From assembly GCA_035294725.1 (NCBI GenBank), contig DATGKK010000034.1, forward strand, positions 1 to 39,275: DNA of 39,275 nucleotides, read 5' to 3'. The notes beneath the pieces are model-generated. The model searched no databases and was not told where the DNA came from. It was given only the letters and a program-made list of their open reading frames with translations. A program made the translations under genes and the position numbers. Position 1 is the first letter of the stretch. Each line of letters begins with the position of its first letter. This DNA comes from DATGKK01 sp035294725 (lineage in GTDB: Bacteria; Actinomycetota; Acidimicrobiia; Acidimicrobiales; Bog-793). Positions 31,474 to 39,275 of this stretch are shown here, one piece after another.

Positions 31474-32117
31474 GGACCTGCCTCCTTTGCCGAGGACGGA
31501 GTGGAGGTCTGGTCGGACCAGACGAGGAAACGGCCGTGGACGCGCCGGAGCACGGCGATCGCTGCAGTGAGGCCGGCGCCTCCGCCGAGCGAGGGTGGTG
31601 CTGGAGCACCCGAGGCGTAGACGCTCCCCGTGTCGAAGGTGCACGCCGTGACGACCGCCTCCGCGGCGGTGACCGAGCGTACGGTGACGTCACCGATCCG
31701 CCAGGTGGCCGGCGCGTAGACGCCCGCGCTGTGCAGAGCGGCGAGAAAGGCGAGGGTGTGCTCGAGCGCGGGCGAGCCCGGCACGAACGTGGCGGCGAGC
31801 GCCGCCTCGGCGGCGGCGCCAGACTGCCCGGGCCGGCCTGCGGCGTAGAAGTCCTCAAGGGAGGAACGAAGGGCTTCCGCCGCACGGGCCGCCTCCGCCT
31901 CCCGCGAGAGCGTGGTCCTAACGGCGCTCGACCCTCCGTGGTGGCTCGGGCCGCGCTCCGCGGGCTGCCGACGAGGCGCGGGCACCTCCGCTACGGAATG
32001 TGGAGCCGGCCGGGGAGCAAGATGCTCAGCCGAGCAGGCGGCGAGGAGCGAGGCAAGGGAGAGGGCGGCCGTGGCTGCGACCACGGGCCGAACGATCGGG
32101 CGGGACATGCCCGACAC
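31458..32117 (-). CDS. Lipoprotein of unknown function
   Basis: A 219-residue protein with a lipobox at SLASLLAAC-S, so it should be lipid-anchored on the outer face of the membrane. The mature part begins with a disordered Pro/His-rich region. It continues with a helical stretch (AEAARAAEALRSSLEDFYAA) and a small alpha/beta domain ending VLRRVHGRFLVWSDQTS, resembling the mixed helix-sheet domains of actinobacterial accessory lipoproteins. The start is GTG at 32117 or ATG at 32108; no strong ribosome-binding site decides. It overlaps the downstream secreted protein gene. The function is unknown. Confidence 0.78.
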   Translation of the reverse strand: MSGMSRPIVRPVVAATAALSLASLLAACSAEHLAPRPAPHSVAEVPAPRRQPAERGPSHHGGSSAVRTTLSREAEAARAAEALRSSLEDFYAAGRPGQSGAAAEAALAATFVPGSPALEHTLAFLAALHSAGVYAPATWRIGDVTVRSVTAAEAVVTACTFDTGSVYASGAPAPPSLGGGAGLTAAIAVLRRVHGRFLVWSDQTSTPSSAKEAGPCHGF

Positions 32118-32227
32118 GGTCGCAAAGGGGGGTACCCGAGCACCTACCGCTTACAGATGGACCGTCCACAGGCTCACCGACCAAGGGACGGACCTCGTGC
32201 ACAGTCCCCGCGCCCCTTACCGGCGCC

Positions 32228-33247
32228 CTACCCGCGCTCGGGTCCCTTGGTCTCGAAGTACCGCTCGACGGCGCGCGCGATGCCCTCCGCCATCACCCGC
32301 TGGCCCTCGGCGCTCGCCGCGATCGATCCCTCGAACGGATCCGTGATGTAGAGCGGCTCGATGAGCGCCCCTGGCATGCGGCTCGGGTCGGAGAAGTACC
32401 CTCGCATCGCCGGACCAAGCAGCATGACATGGTCGTACTGCTGGGCGAGGGCGGCGAGCTTGCTCGTGGCGGGGTCGCCGTTGTTCGAGCCCATCCCCAC
32501 GTCGTCGAGCACCCCGTCGTTCGGGATGCCCCAGCCCTTGGCATTCATGGCAGCGAGCACCGAGCTCTGCAAAAGGTCGGCGAACCGGAGGTTCTCCGCG
32601 GCAAACGACCGGGCGGCGTCGTAGGTGGTCAAGCTGCCCGCCGCTTCCGGCGAGGTGCTCGCGTCGAAGTAGATCCCGACGAGCAGGTCGGCATGGGCCT
32701 CGTTGGCGCAAAGGTCGCGGGCTGCCACCTCGTCGTGGGCACCGACAAGGGAGAGCACCCCCTGCGAGACGTCGCCGGGCCCGAGCCGGAGCACCGTCGA
32801 GTCCGTCGTGCGCGAGTCGACAACCGTGAAGCCCGCCGCCCGCAGCAGCGCCGTCGCATCGAGCTCGACCGGCAGCGTGAGGGAGCCCTCGTAGATGGTC
32901 GCGCCAGACTCGGTCCGGCCGACGGCGCCGGGGTCGATGCCCCCGTGGCCGGCGTCGAGGAAGACGGTGAGGTGCCGGTCGCCGGCCGTCGGAGCAAAGC
33001 GCTCGCACGAGCCGGGGGCGAAGCGGGAGGGATCGACGGCCTGAGCACCCTCCGGCGCTCCCGGCCCCGTCGCTCCGCCCGCTCCGGCAACGGGGTCACC
33101 GGCGGCGCCCCTGTGGCCACCCCACCACCCGAGCGCCGAACCGACGACGAGCACGAGCCCCGCAAGGATCGCGAGGGCGACGTAGCGGAGCCAGCCCTCG
33201 TCGTGCTCCCGGCCGCCGACGGCGCGACCAGGGACCTCCGCGCGCAT
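32228..33247 (-). CDS. Amidase_3-fold protein (N-acetylmuramoyl-L-alanine amidase-like), membrane-anchored
   Basis: A 339-residue protein with one N-terminal membrane helix (YVALAILAGLVLVVGSALG) and an extracytoplasmic Amidase_3 fold. The family cuts the lactyl-amide bond of peptidoglycan with a zinc held by His-Glu-His. The first ligand is His101 (FLDAGHGGIDPGAVG), the second Glu120 (IYEGSL). Where the third His normally lies (SIHxN) this protein reads LLVGIYFDAS, with Tyr193. The usual catalytic Glu near the C-terminus is present in ALIEPLY. It may be an inactive binder or regulator, or bind metal differently. The start is ATG at 33247. It lies upstream of the lipoprotein pair on the same strand. 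Confidence 0.88.
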   Translation of the reverse strand: MRAEVPGRAVGGREHDEGWLRYVALAILAGLVLVVGSALGWWGGHRGAAGDPVAGAGGATGPGAPEGAQAVDPSRFAPGSCERFAPTAGDRHLTVFLDAGHGGIDPGAVGRTESGATIYEGSLTLPVELDATALLRAAGFTVVDSRTTDSTVLRLGPGDVSQGVLSLVGAHDEVAARDLCANEAHADLLVGIYFDASTSPEAAGSLTTYDAARSFAAENLRFADLLQSSVLAAMNAKGWGIPNDGVLDDVGMGSNNGDPATSKLAALAQQYDHVMLLGPAMRGYFSDPSRMPGALIEPLYITDPFEGSIAASAEGQRVMAEGIARAVERYFETKGPERG

Positions 33248-33523
33248 GGCGATGAGCGTACGCAGCGCGCCGCTGCCAGTGGCGTCAGCGGGCGCAAGTG
33301 GCGCACATCGACGGCCGGCTCAGGCGGGCTCCTTCGGTGGGGGCGGTGCTCGGCACGAGATCGACGAGCCGACGGAGTGGTTTCGCGGCGAGCGCACAGG
33401 ACGGTGGCGCGCTGGCCTCCAGGTTGGCAGCTGACCTCGATGGACATGGGAGGTGCTCCGGCGGGTATCCCCGAATGTCCGGGAGCCGAACGGGTCCTCG
33501 CGTCACCGAACCCCGGCGACGGG
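33248..33523. other. Intergenic stretch, no gene recognised
   Basis: This lies between the amidase-like gene and vapC. An inverted repeat GCAGCG-CGC-CGCTGC (33262-33276) sits 15 bases before the amidase start. Nothing else with recognisable coding character is seen. Confidence 0.35.
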
Positions 33524-33925
33524 TCACCCACCAACGGGCTCGATGCGTTCGATCGTCTCCACTCGGTCCAGTGAGCGGTCGAATGATGCAACTCGCTGCA
33601 CGCCCGTGCTTTCCGCACACGCGACCAGATAGGCCTCGGCGAAAGCGACCTTGTCGGTCTCGTACACCTCGACGGCACGCAGTAGAAGGGCGGGGTCTAC
33701 ACAGACGACCGACTCAAAGGCGATGAGCGATCGAAGAGCTCGGGCGACCTGGGGGCGCCCTGCCTCGTAGAAGGACTCGAGCACATCGACGGTCTCCGCG
33801 GCGACGACGTCGGTGAGCAGCAGTTCGGTCTCCGTGCGCAGGTACTCGGTAGCCGCAGCAGCCATGTTCGGCGGATCGCCCGTGAGATGTCTGACCAACA
33901 CGTTGGTGTCGACGAACGCAGTCAC
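33524..33925 (-). CDS. vapC: PIN-domain ribonuclease toxin (VapC type)
   Basis: A 133-residue PIN protein. The acidic residues of the nuclease centre are visible in TAFVDTNVLVRHLTGDPP, LLTDVVAAETVDVLE, DKVAFAEAYLVACAE and VASFDRSLDR. The family cleaves RNA, often tRNA or rRNA. GTG at 33925 overlaps the stop of the antitoxin gene by four bases (GTGA), the usual coupling in such pairs. A longer frame would overlap the antitoxin. Confidence 0.9.
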   Translation of the reverse strand: MTAFVDTNVLVRHLTGDPPNMAAAATEYLRTETELLLTDVVAAETVDVLESFYEAGRPQVARALRSLIAFESVVCVDPALLLRAVEVYETDKVAFAEAYLVACAESTGVQRVASFDRSLDRVETIERIEPVGG

Positions 33926-34170
33926 CGGCGCGCGGTCGCCCTCGCTCTCTTGGTGTTCCGGATCACCTGATCCCACGCGACGTTGCGCTTGGCAGCCGGG
34001 ACCGGAACCGTAGCGGCGAGATCCAAGAAGTCCGGGACCTTCGCCAGCACCGCCCGGCTCCCTTCAACGCGGAAGACGATCTCATCGCCAGCCTCGATAC
34101 CGAGGGCGTCACGGACCGCCTTCGGCACGGTGACCTGTCCCTTCGAGGTCACTCTCGCAGCTACGTCCAC
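33922..34170 (-). CDS. vapB: AbrB/SpoVT-type antitoxin (VapB)
   Basis: An 82-residue swapped-hairpin DNA-binding antitoxin. The AbrB signature is RVTSKGQVTVPKAVRDALGI followed by EAGDEIVFRVEGSRAVLAKV; the C-terminal tail should wrap the toxin. GTG at 34170 has a GGAGGG ribosome-binding site four bases upstream, whereas longer in-frame starts do not. It precedes and overlaps vapC and should repress the pair's own promoter. The TTCGAA-centred sequence ACTTCGAAGC just upstream is a candidate operator. Confidence 0.9.
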   Translation of the reverse strand: MDVAARVTSKGQVTVPKAVRDALGIEAGDEIVFRVEGSRAVLAKVPDFLDLAATVPVPAAKRNVAWDQVIRNTKRARATARR

Positions 34171-34399
34171 CCCGACCCTCCTTACTCCTGCTTCGAAGTA
34201 AGAATACAAGGCGACCGCACTGCCAACGACCAGATGCCCGCCGATGACCACCTGTGAGATGCCATGGGGTGACTCCGGCCGTCGGCTGCGCGCGCAAGAT
34301 GTCGTTGACCGTCGCCTCCCGCGGTGGGTGGCAGCCCGGCGAGCCTCGGCGATGACACCGTAGGCGATGGAGCGGCCGCAGCCACGAGGGCACTCACCC
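34171..34399. other. Intergenic stretch between vapB and the transposase relic
   Basis: It holds the vapB promoter region (AT-richer near 34190-34210) and otherwise nothing recognised. It may include decayed insertion-sequence DNA, but no further transposase motifs could be read in any frame. Confidence 0.3.
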
Positions 34400-34680
34400 C
34401 CGAAGCTCGCGAAGAACCTGATGCACACCAACAGCCTCGAGTCGATGGTCGCCGTCGCCCGGCGCACGACCAAGCGGGTCACGCGCTGGAAGGACGGGTC
34501 GATGAAACAGCGATGGATCGCCGCCGGCCTGCTCGAAACCGAGCGCTCCTTCCGGCCAGTGCATGAAGGGTGGCGACGACGTAGAGAGCTTCGTCACCGC
34601 CGTCCGTCGCGAGATCAACCCCGTTGCGGCACCCGCCGAGCACGATCACACAGCGGCGCCGAACTTCAACAAAGGGCGGG
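34400..34680 (+). pseudogene. 3' relic of an IS256-family transposase, frameshifted
   Basis: One frame reads LAKNLMHTNSLESMVAVARR and then RVTRWKDGSMKQRWIAAGLL and ETERSFRPVHEG. This is the C-terminal core of IS256-type transposases, including the TNxxES motif and the WxDG-RW helix. Near 34565 the homology appears to continue in another frame as KGGDDVESFVTAVRREINPV. The N-terminal two-thirds, including the first catalytic residues, is absent. It is therefore a dead remnant lying between the two toxin-antitoxin pairs, on the opposite strand to both. The identification comes from recalled family motifs. Confidence 0.68.
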
Positions 34681-34710
34681 ACATCCTCAACGACCGCGAA
34701 AACGAGAGGC

Positions 34711-35040
34711 TCAGCGGTCGCAGTCGACAGCGACTTCGAGCGCCTCGCACAGCTGCCGCATCCTGACGTCGGCAAGGCGCCCGATCCGTTCGGTGAGAAC
34801 GCCGAGGGCGACGCTTTCGATCGAGTCCAAGTTGGCCACGCAACGCCGTGGCACGGGATCCTCGCTGGGTTCGAGCACGACCTCACTGGCCAGGCCACGG
34901 ATGGTCGTGGTGCACGGAGCGATGACTGCCCGCCGAAGGCGGGGAATGGCGGCGTCGCGCGACAGCACGACCACAGGCCTTCGGCCGATGTCGGGAAGCT
35001 CACACCACCAGACGTCGCCCCGAGCGGGCAACGGGCTCAT
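34711..35040 (-). CDS. mazF: MazF/PemK-type endoribonuclease toxin
   Basis: A 109-residue toxin. The family start is clear (LPARGDVWWCELPDIGRRPV then VVLSRD), followed by VIAPCTTTIRGLASEVVLEP with the conserved Thr/Ser region, and CVANLDSIESV. MazF toxins cut single-stranded mRNA or tRNA at short sequences. ATG at 35040 overlaps the antitoxin stop by four bases (ATGA). Its 3' end abuts the IS256 relic. It looks intact. Confidence 0.9.
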   Translation of the reverse strand: MSPLPARGDVWWCELPDIGRRPVVVLSRDAAIPRLRRAVIAPCTTTIRGLASEVVLEPSEDPVPRRCVANLDSIESVALGVLTERIGRLADVRMRQLCEALEVAVDCDR

Positions 35041-35273
35041 GATCTCGCTGCCGCGGCGCGGAACGATGCGAGATCACCCCACTCGTCGTCTTCGTCAATC
35101 GGGTGGTCGTCGTAGCCGGCGTACGCCGCATCCACCTCCGCGGCACGGTGCCGGGCGAGGAAGGCCGCCAAGGCGTCATCGACAAGTGCTGAGTCCGGCG
35201 CGCCCGCCTTCACCTCGCGCGCCCGCTCGAGAAGGTGCTGGTCCACGGTGGTGCTGATCCGAACCCGGCTCAT
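35037..35273 (-). CDS. Ribbon-helix-helix antitoxin of the MazF pair
   Basis: A 78-residue antitoxin. The N-terminal RHH motif is SRVRISTTVDQHLLERAREV, similar to actinobacterial MazE-type antitoxins; the acidic C-terminus (YDDHPIDEDDEWGDL) is the probable toxin-binding tail. The ATG at 35273 is preferred. On the minus strand TGC-TATAGA (extended -10, 35280-35285) ends six bases before it, implying a leaderless message. It is coupled to mazF by overlap. Confidence 0.87.
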   Translation of the reverse strand: MSRVRISTTVDQHLLERAREVKAGAPDSALVDDALAAFLARHRAAEVDAAYAGYDDHPIDEDDEWGDLASFRAAAARS

Positions 35274-35309
35274 GCCACATCTATAGCATGCTTGTGCCAC
35301 TCTCCGGGC
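35274..35309 (-). promoter_or_regulatory. Promoter of the mazEF-like operon
   Basis: TGC-TATAGA (minus strand) is an extended -10 positioned for a start exactly at the antitoxin ATG. A direct repeat GTGGCA flanks it (minus strand), and GCATGC is palindromic; these could be antitoxin-binding sites. Confidence 0.5.
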
Positions 35310-35507
35310 GGGATACCTGGCGGTTTCATCGGCCGGCGCCTGCACCCCGCCGCGGCCGCAGCCGCGCTGTGGCAACGGCCGGGGCCGGACGTGGACCACG
35401 ACCGCATCGCGAACCTCGTCGATCTCGACGCCTTCGGTCACCGTGAGCCGGTCGACGGCGACCACCTGCCGCCATACCGTCGCCCCGAGCATGCAGTTCT
35501 CCCCCAC
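35310..35507 (-). pseudogene. Possible N-terminal relic of an ISL3-type transposase
   Basis: An open frame beginning at GTG 35507 reads MGENCMLGATVWRQVVAVD and then VRDAVVVHVRPRPLPQRGCG. It looks like the opening of actinobacterial ISL3 transposases, where a VxVRPR strand precedes a zinc finger. The finger is damaged, with only one of the expected CxxC pairs partly present, and the catalytic domain is missing. It runs in frame into the antitoxin gene region. The resemblance is moderate and from memory only. Confidence 0.4.
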
Positions 35508-35845
35508 CTCGTTCGAGACCGTTCGACCGGTCGAGAACGTAGGCAGGAAGCGGCCTTGCTCGCGTCCGAGCCGGTCCGACCGCCCACGGATCCGTCAGAG
35601 AGTCTCATTTGCCCATGGACGCACGGCCTGCTCAGCTGCTATCTCGCAGCGGGCATCGTGTCGACGGCGCTTGGTCGGAGCGGGACTGACTCGTGGTGCT
35701 GACCGGTGACCTCGGCGGGGCCCAGGCAAGAACCCACCACTGGCGCCACCTCGGGTCCACGCCACCCTCGGTCGAGGTCGCCACAGCTCGTCGCTGCCAT
35801 GGCTCCGGGGCGACGTTCAAGCTGGCAGCGCGGGCGGAAGGTCAG
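35508..35845. other. 338-base stretch without a recognised gene
   Basis: No coding region is recognised. The palindrome TCGACCGGTCGA (35523-35534) lies just beyond the putative transposase relic. The stretch may be leftover insertion-sequence DNA plus the 3' flank of the acyl-CoA dehydrogenase gene. Confidence 0.35.
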
Positions 35846-36991
<1,146 letters not shown>

Positions 36992-37051
36992 CGTGCAGCC
37001 TCGGTTCTTTGCGGGATCGGTACGTCGTCGGACCGCGCCGCCGGCAACCGG

Positions 37052-37600
37052 CTAGGTGCTGATCCCCTCGAGCTCGGCCGTCCCGGCGAGCTCGGGGAAC
37101 GAGTCGGGATCCGACTCGAGGCGCTCGGCGAGCGCGGCGGGGGTCATGCGCAGGGTCGACTCGGGCACGAGGTCGGCGAGCTCACGCTCCCGCCAGTAGT
37201 CATGGGCGACACCGCCGAAGACCGCTCTTCGCGCCTCGATCATCTCCTCGGTCGCCGTGCCGAGGTAGCCGAACAGCCTCAGCGCGAGCTCGAGGTCGGC
37301 GGCGACCGGAGCGCGCCCGAACATCGCCGCTCGCCGGAGCGCGATCACCGAGGCGCCGTGCAGCACGTCCTCGGGGTGCTCTCCCTCCACGGTGCGGATG
37401 CGCTCGGCGAACCGCTCGGCGAGGAGGAGGCCGTAGCCCTGGTCGGGCCCGGCCGAGCCCCGTCCGCGCCGCTGCGTCGCGTCCGGTGCAGGGCGGAAGT
37501 CCGCGGGCCGGTGGGGCCGCCACGGAGGCGGGACCGGCAGCTTGTACAGGTCGCGGACCTCTGCGTTCGGGAGGATCGGTGCGAACTTCGGCTGTGTCAT
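37052..37600 (-). CDS. Protein of unknown function between cimA and the acyl-CoA dehydrogenase
   Basis: A 182-residue soluble protein that I do not recognise. A basic, Pro-rich N-terminus (LYKLPVPPPWRPHRPADF) is followed by a helical domain: GYGLLLAERFAERIRTVEGE, AALRLFGYLG-like segments (ELALRLFGYLGTATEEMIEA), and RAVFGGVAHDYWRERELADL. The conserved-looking HDYWRERELA suggests a substrate- or partner-binding helix. It starts 16 bases after cimA on the same strand and is followed by the dehydrogenase, so a three-gene operon is likely. Confidence 0.75.
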   Translation of the reverse strand: MTQPKFAPILPNAEVRDLYKLPVPPPWRPHRPADFRPAPDATQRRGRGSAGPDQGYGLLLAERFAERIRTVEGEHPEDVLHGASVIALRRAAMFGRAPVAADLELALRLFGYLGTATEEMIEARRAVFGGVAHDYWRERELADLVPESTLRMTPAALAERLESDPDSFPELAGTAELEGIST

Positions 37601-37616
37601 CGTCGGTCCCGTCGGG

Positions 37617-39275
37617 TCACGAGCTCGTTCCTCTCGTTGCGGGGTCTCGCTCGATCGTACCGGCCGATGCCCTGATCAGGGCCAGCACGACGGCGTCGAC
37701 GAGGGCCTCGAACGAGGCCTCGATGATGTTCTCGGAGACGCCGATCGTCGACCAGGTGCCCTCGGCATCGGCGGTGTCCAGCAGGACTCGGGTGACCGCC
37801 CCCGTCGCCTTCTCGGTGTCGAGCACCCGCACGCGGTAGTCGGTGAGGTGGACGTCCCGCAGCGCCTCGAAGACCGGCTGGACCGCGAGGCGGAGAGCCG
37901 CGTCGAGCGCGTTCACCGGCCCGTTCCCCTCCGCCGTCGTCACGACGCGGCGGTCGCCCACGTGGACCTTCACGGTCGCCTCGGTCGTGAGCTCGCCATT
38001 GGTGGCCCACGGGTGCACGAGGTCGTCGCCGTCCCCGGCCGCGCCCTCGAGACCGGCAGCGGCCGGATCGAGGGCAAGGGCGTCACCCTCCCGGGCGCGC
38101 CAGTCGGTGATGACCCGCCACGACTCGATGCGGAACAGGTCGCCGACCCCCGAGAGTGGCGCCCCCGCCGCCGCCCTCATCATGAGCTCGAGAGAGCCGT
38201 CGGCCACCTCGAAGTGGTAGCCGGCGTGCTCGAGTCGCTTCAGGGTGTCGAGCACGCGGGCGAGCGCCGGCGAGTCGAGCTCGAGGCCGAGCTCGGCGGC
38301 CTTCATCTGCAGCGTCGAGCGGCCGGCGAGCTCGCTCACGACGACGCGGGTGCCGTTGCCGACCGAGTCGGGCGGCACGTGCTCGTAGGCGCCGCTCGCC
38401 CTGACGAGCGCGCTCGTGTGGAGGCCGGCCTTGTGGGCAAAGGCGGCGGTGCCGACATACGGCCGCTGCGGGTCAAGGGTGAGGTTGACGATCTCGGCGA
38501 GGTGGTGCGCGACGGGGGTGAGCCGCTCCAGGCGATCGGGCGGGATCGTGGCGACGCCCATCTTCAAGGTGAGGTTCGCGATGGCGGCCGAGAGGTCGGC
38601 GTTCCCTGCCCGCTCCCCGTAGCCGTTGACGCATCCCTGCACCTGGGTAACCCCCTGGCGGACCGCCGCCAGGCTGTTCGCCACCGCGCACCCGGCGTCG
38701 TTGTGGAAGTGGCCGCCGAGCTCGGCCGAGGTCCGCTCCCGCACTGCCGCCACGATCTCCTCGACCCGCTCGGGCAGCGTGCCGCCGTTGGTGTCGCAGA
38801 GCACGAGGGTCTCGGCGCCGGCCTGCTCGGCGGCGCCGATCACCCGGAGGGCGAAGTCGCGGTCGCGCTCGAAGCCGTCGAAGAAGTGCTCGGCGTCGAA
38901 AAAGACCCTCAGCCCGTGCGAGCGAAGGTAGGCGACCGAGTCCGCCGCCATCGCGACGGCCTCTGCCAGGCTCGTTCGCAGCGCCTCCGTCACGTGGAGG
39001 TCGGAGGCCTTCGCGACGATGCAGACCGCCTCGGTCCCGGCGCCGACGAGGTGGCGGAGCACCTCGTCGGCGTCCGCTCGCACCCCGGGACGCCGGGTCG
39101 AGCCGAACGCAACGAGCGTCGAGGTCGCAAGGCGCAGCTCGGTCGCGGCGCGGCGGAAGAACGCCTCGTCCTTCGGGTTCGAGCCAGGCCAGCCCCCCTC
39201 GATGTAGGCGACGCCGAGGTGGTCGAGTTGCTCGGCCACCCTCAGCTTGTCGTCGACGGTGAGCGAGATGCCCTC
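37617..39275 (-). CDS. cimA: (R)-citramalate synthase (CimA), 5' end outside the window
   Basis: At least 552 residues of a DRE-TIM metallolyase that condenses acetyl-CoA with pyruvate to citramalate, the threonine-independent entry into isoleucine synthesis. The frame is open to the window edge, so only the extreme N-terminus is missing. Visible motifs are IEGGWPGSNPKDEAFF, LCDTNGGTLPE, GHFHNDAGCAVANSLAAV with the metal-binding histidines, QGCVNGYGERAGNADL, and HKAGLHTSAL. The C-terminal regulatory domain includes NGPVNALDAALR and VGVSEN-like IGVSENIIEAS, matching the isoleucine feedback domain. The GYGERAGNAD pattern and C-terminal length favour CimA over isopropylmalate or homocitrate synthase. 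Confidence 0.93.
   Translation of the reverse strand, partial: EGISLTVDDKLRVAEQLDHLGVAYIEGGWPGSNPKDEAFFRRAATELRLATSTLVAFGSTRRPGVRADADEVLRHLVGAGTEAVCIVAKASDLHVTEALRTSLAEAVAMAADSVAYLRSHGLRVFFDAEHFFDGFERDRDFALRVIGAAEQAGAETLVLCDTNGGTLPERVEEIVAAVRERTSAELGGHFHNDAGCAVANSLAAVRQGVTQVQGCVNGYGERAGNADLSAAIANLTLKMGVATIPPDRLERLTPVAHHLAEIVNLTLDPQRPYVGTAAFAHKAGLHTSALVRASGAYEHVPPDSVGNGTRVVVSELAGRSTLQMKAAELGLELDSPALARVLDTLKRLEHAGYHFEVADGSLELMMRAAAGAPLSGVGDLFRIESWRVITDWRAREGDALALDPAAAGLEGAAGDGDDLVHPWATNGELTTEATVKVHVGDRRVVTTAEGNGPVNALDAALRLAVQPVFEALRDVHLTDYRVRVLDTEKATGAVTRVLLDTADAEGTWSTIGVSENIIEASFEALVDAVVLALIRASAGTIERDPATRGTSS

Overview
The window is very GC-rich and gene-dense, and it uses many GTG starts. Several genes appear to be read from leaderless transcripts. 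It also carries SOS boxes of the CGAAC-N4-GTTCG type, a dnaE2/imuA'/imuB mutasome, an MmpL exporter and a TrcRS-like two-component system. Together these point to a high-GC actinomycete (Actinomycetota). A deep branch such as Acidimicrobiia is possible, but the sequence alone does not prove it. No rRNA, tRNA, CRISPR array or intact insertion sequence was seen.

Layout, left half. 1-1896: the 3' part of an NADPH-dependent MDR oxidoreductase, translationally coupled to an epoxide-hydrolase-type alpha/beta hydrolase. 2113-5132: a TPP riboswitch followed by ykoE-ykoD-ykoC, an ECF-type importer for thiamine or its hydroxymethylpyrimidine precursor. 5194-9098: a TetR regulator, a gene-poor gap, a small membrane protein with a Cys-rich tail, and an MmpL exporter. 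9269-13086: a small unknown protein with a duplicated start region, then dnaE2 with its own SOS box. 13129-17052: a minus-strand array of a response regulator, a sensor kinase, a small cupin and two membrane proteins. 17086-20645: an HtrA-like protease, then imuB and imuA' under a second SOS box.

Layout, right half. 20756-26662: a secreted protein, an ABC-F ATPase, an FkbM methyltransferase, a class I methyltransferase, a GNAT acetyltransferase and an M20 peptidase. 26684-29723: two divergent, unusual citrate synthases. One has an N-terminal CBS pair, the other an N-terminal helix-turn-helix, and they share a compact intergenic region with what look like back-to-back leaderless promoters. 29865-33247: an unknown protein, a secreted aromatic-rich protein, a lipoprotein, and an amidase-fold protein lacking one zinc ligand. 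33524-35845: a small mobile/defence-like island with a VapBC pair, an IS256-type transposase relic, a MazEF pair and a possible ISL3-type relic. 35846-39275: an acyl-CoA dehydrogenase, an unknown conserved-looking protein and (R)-citramalate synthase, cut by the window edge.

The clearest functional units are three. The thiamine-precursor importer is controlled by TPP. The SOS-induced translesion mutasome is split into two LexA-type units about 5 kb apart. The divergent citrate synthase pair is the best candidate for an undescribed regulatory arrangement, because each enzyme carries a different sensory or regulatory add-on domain.
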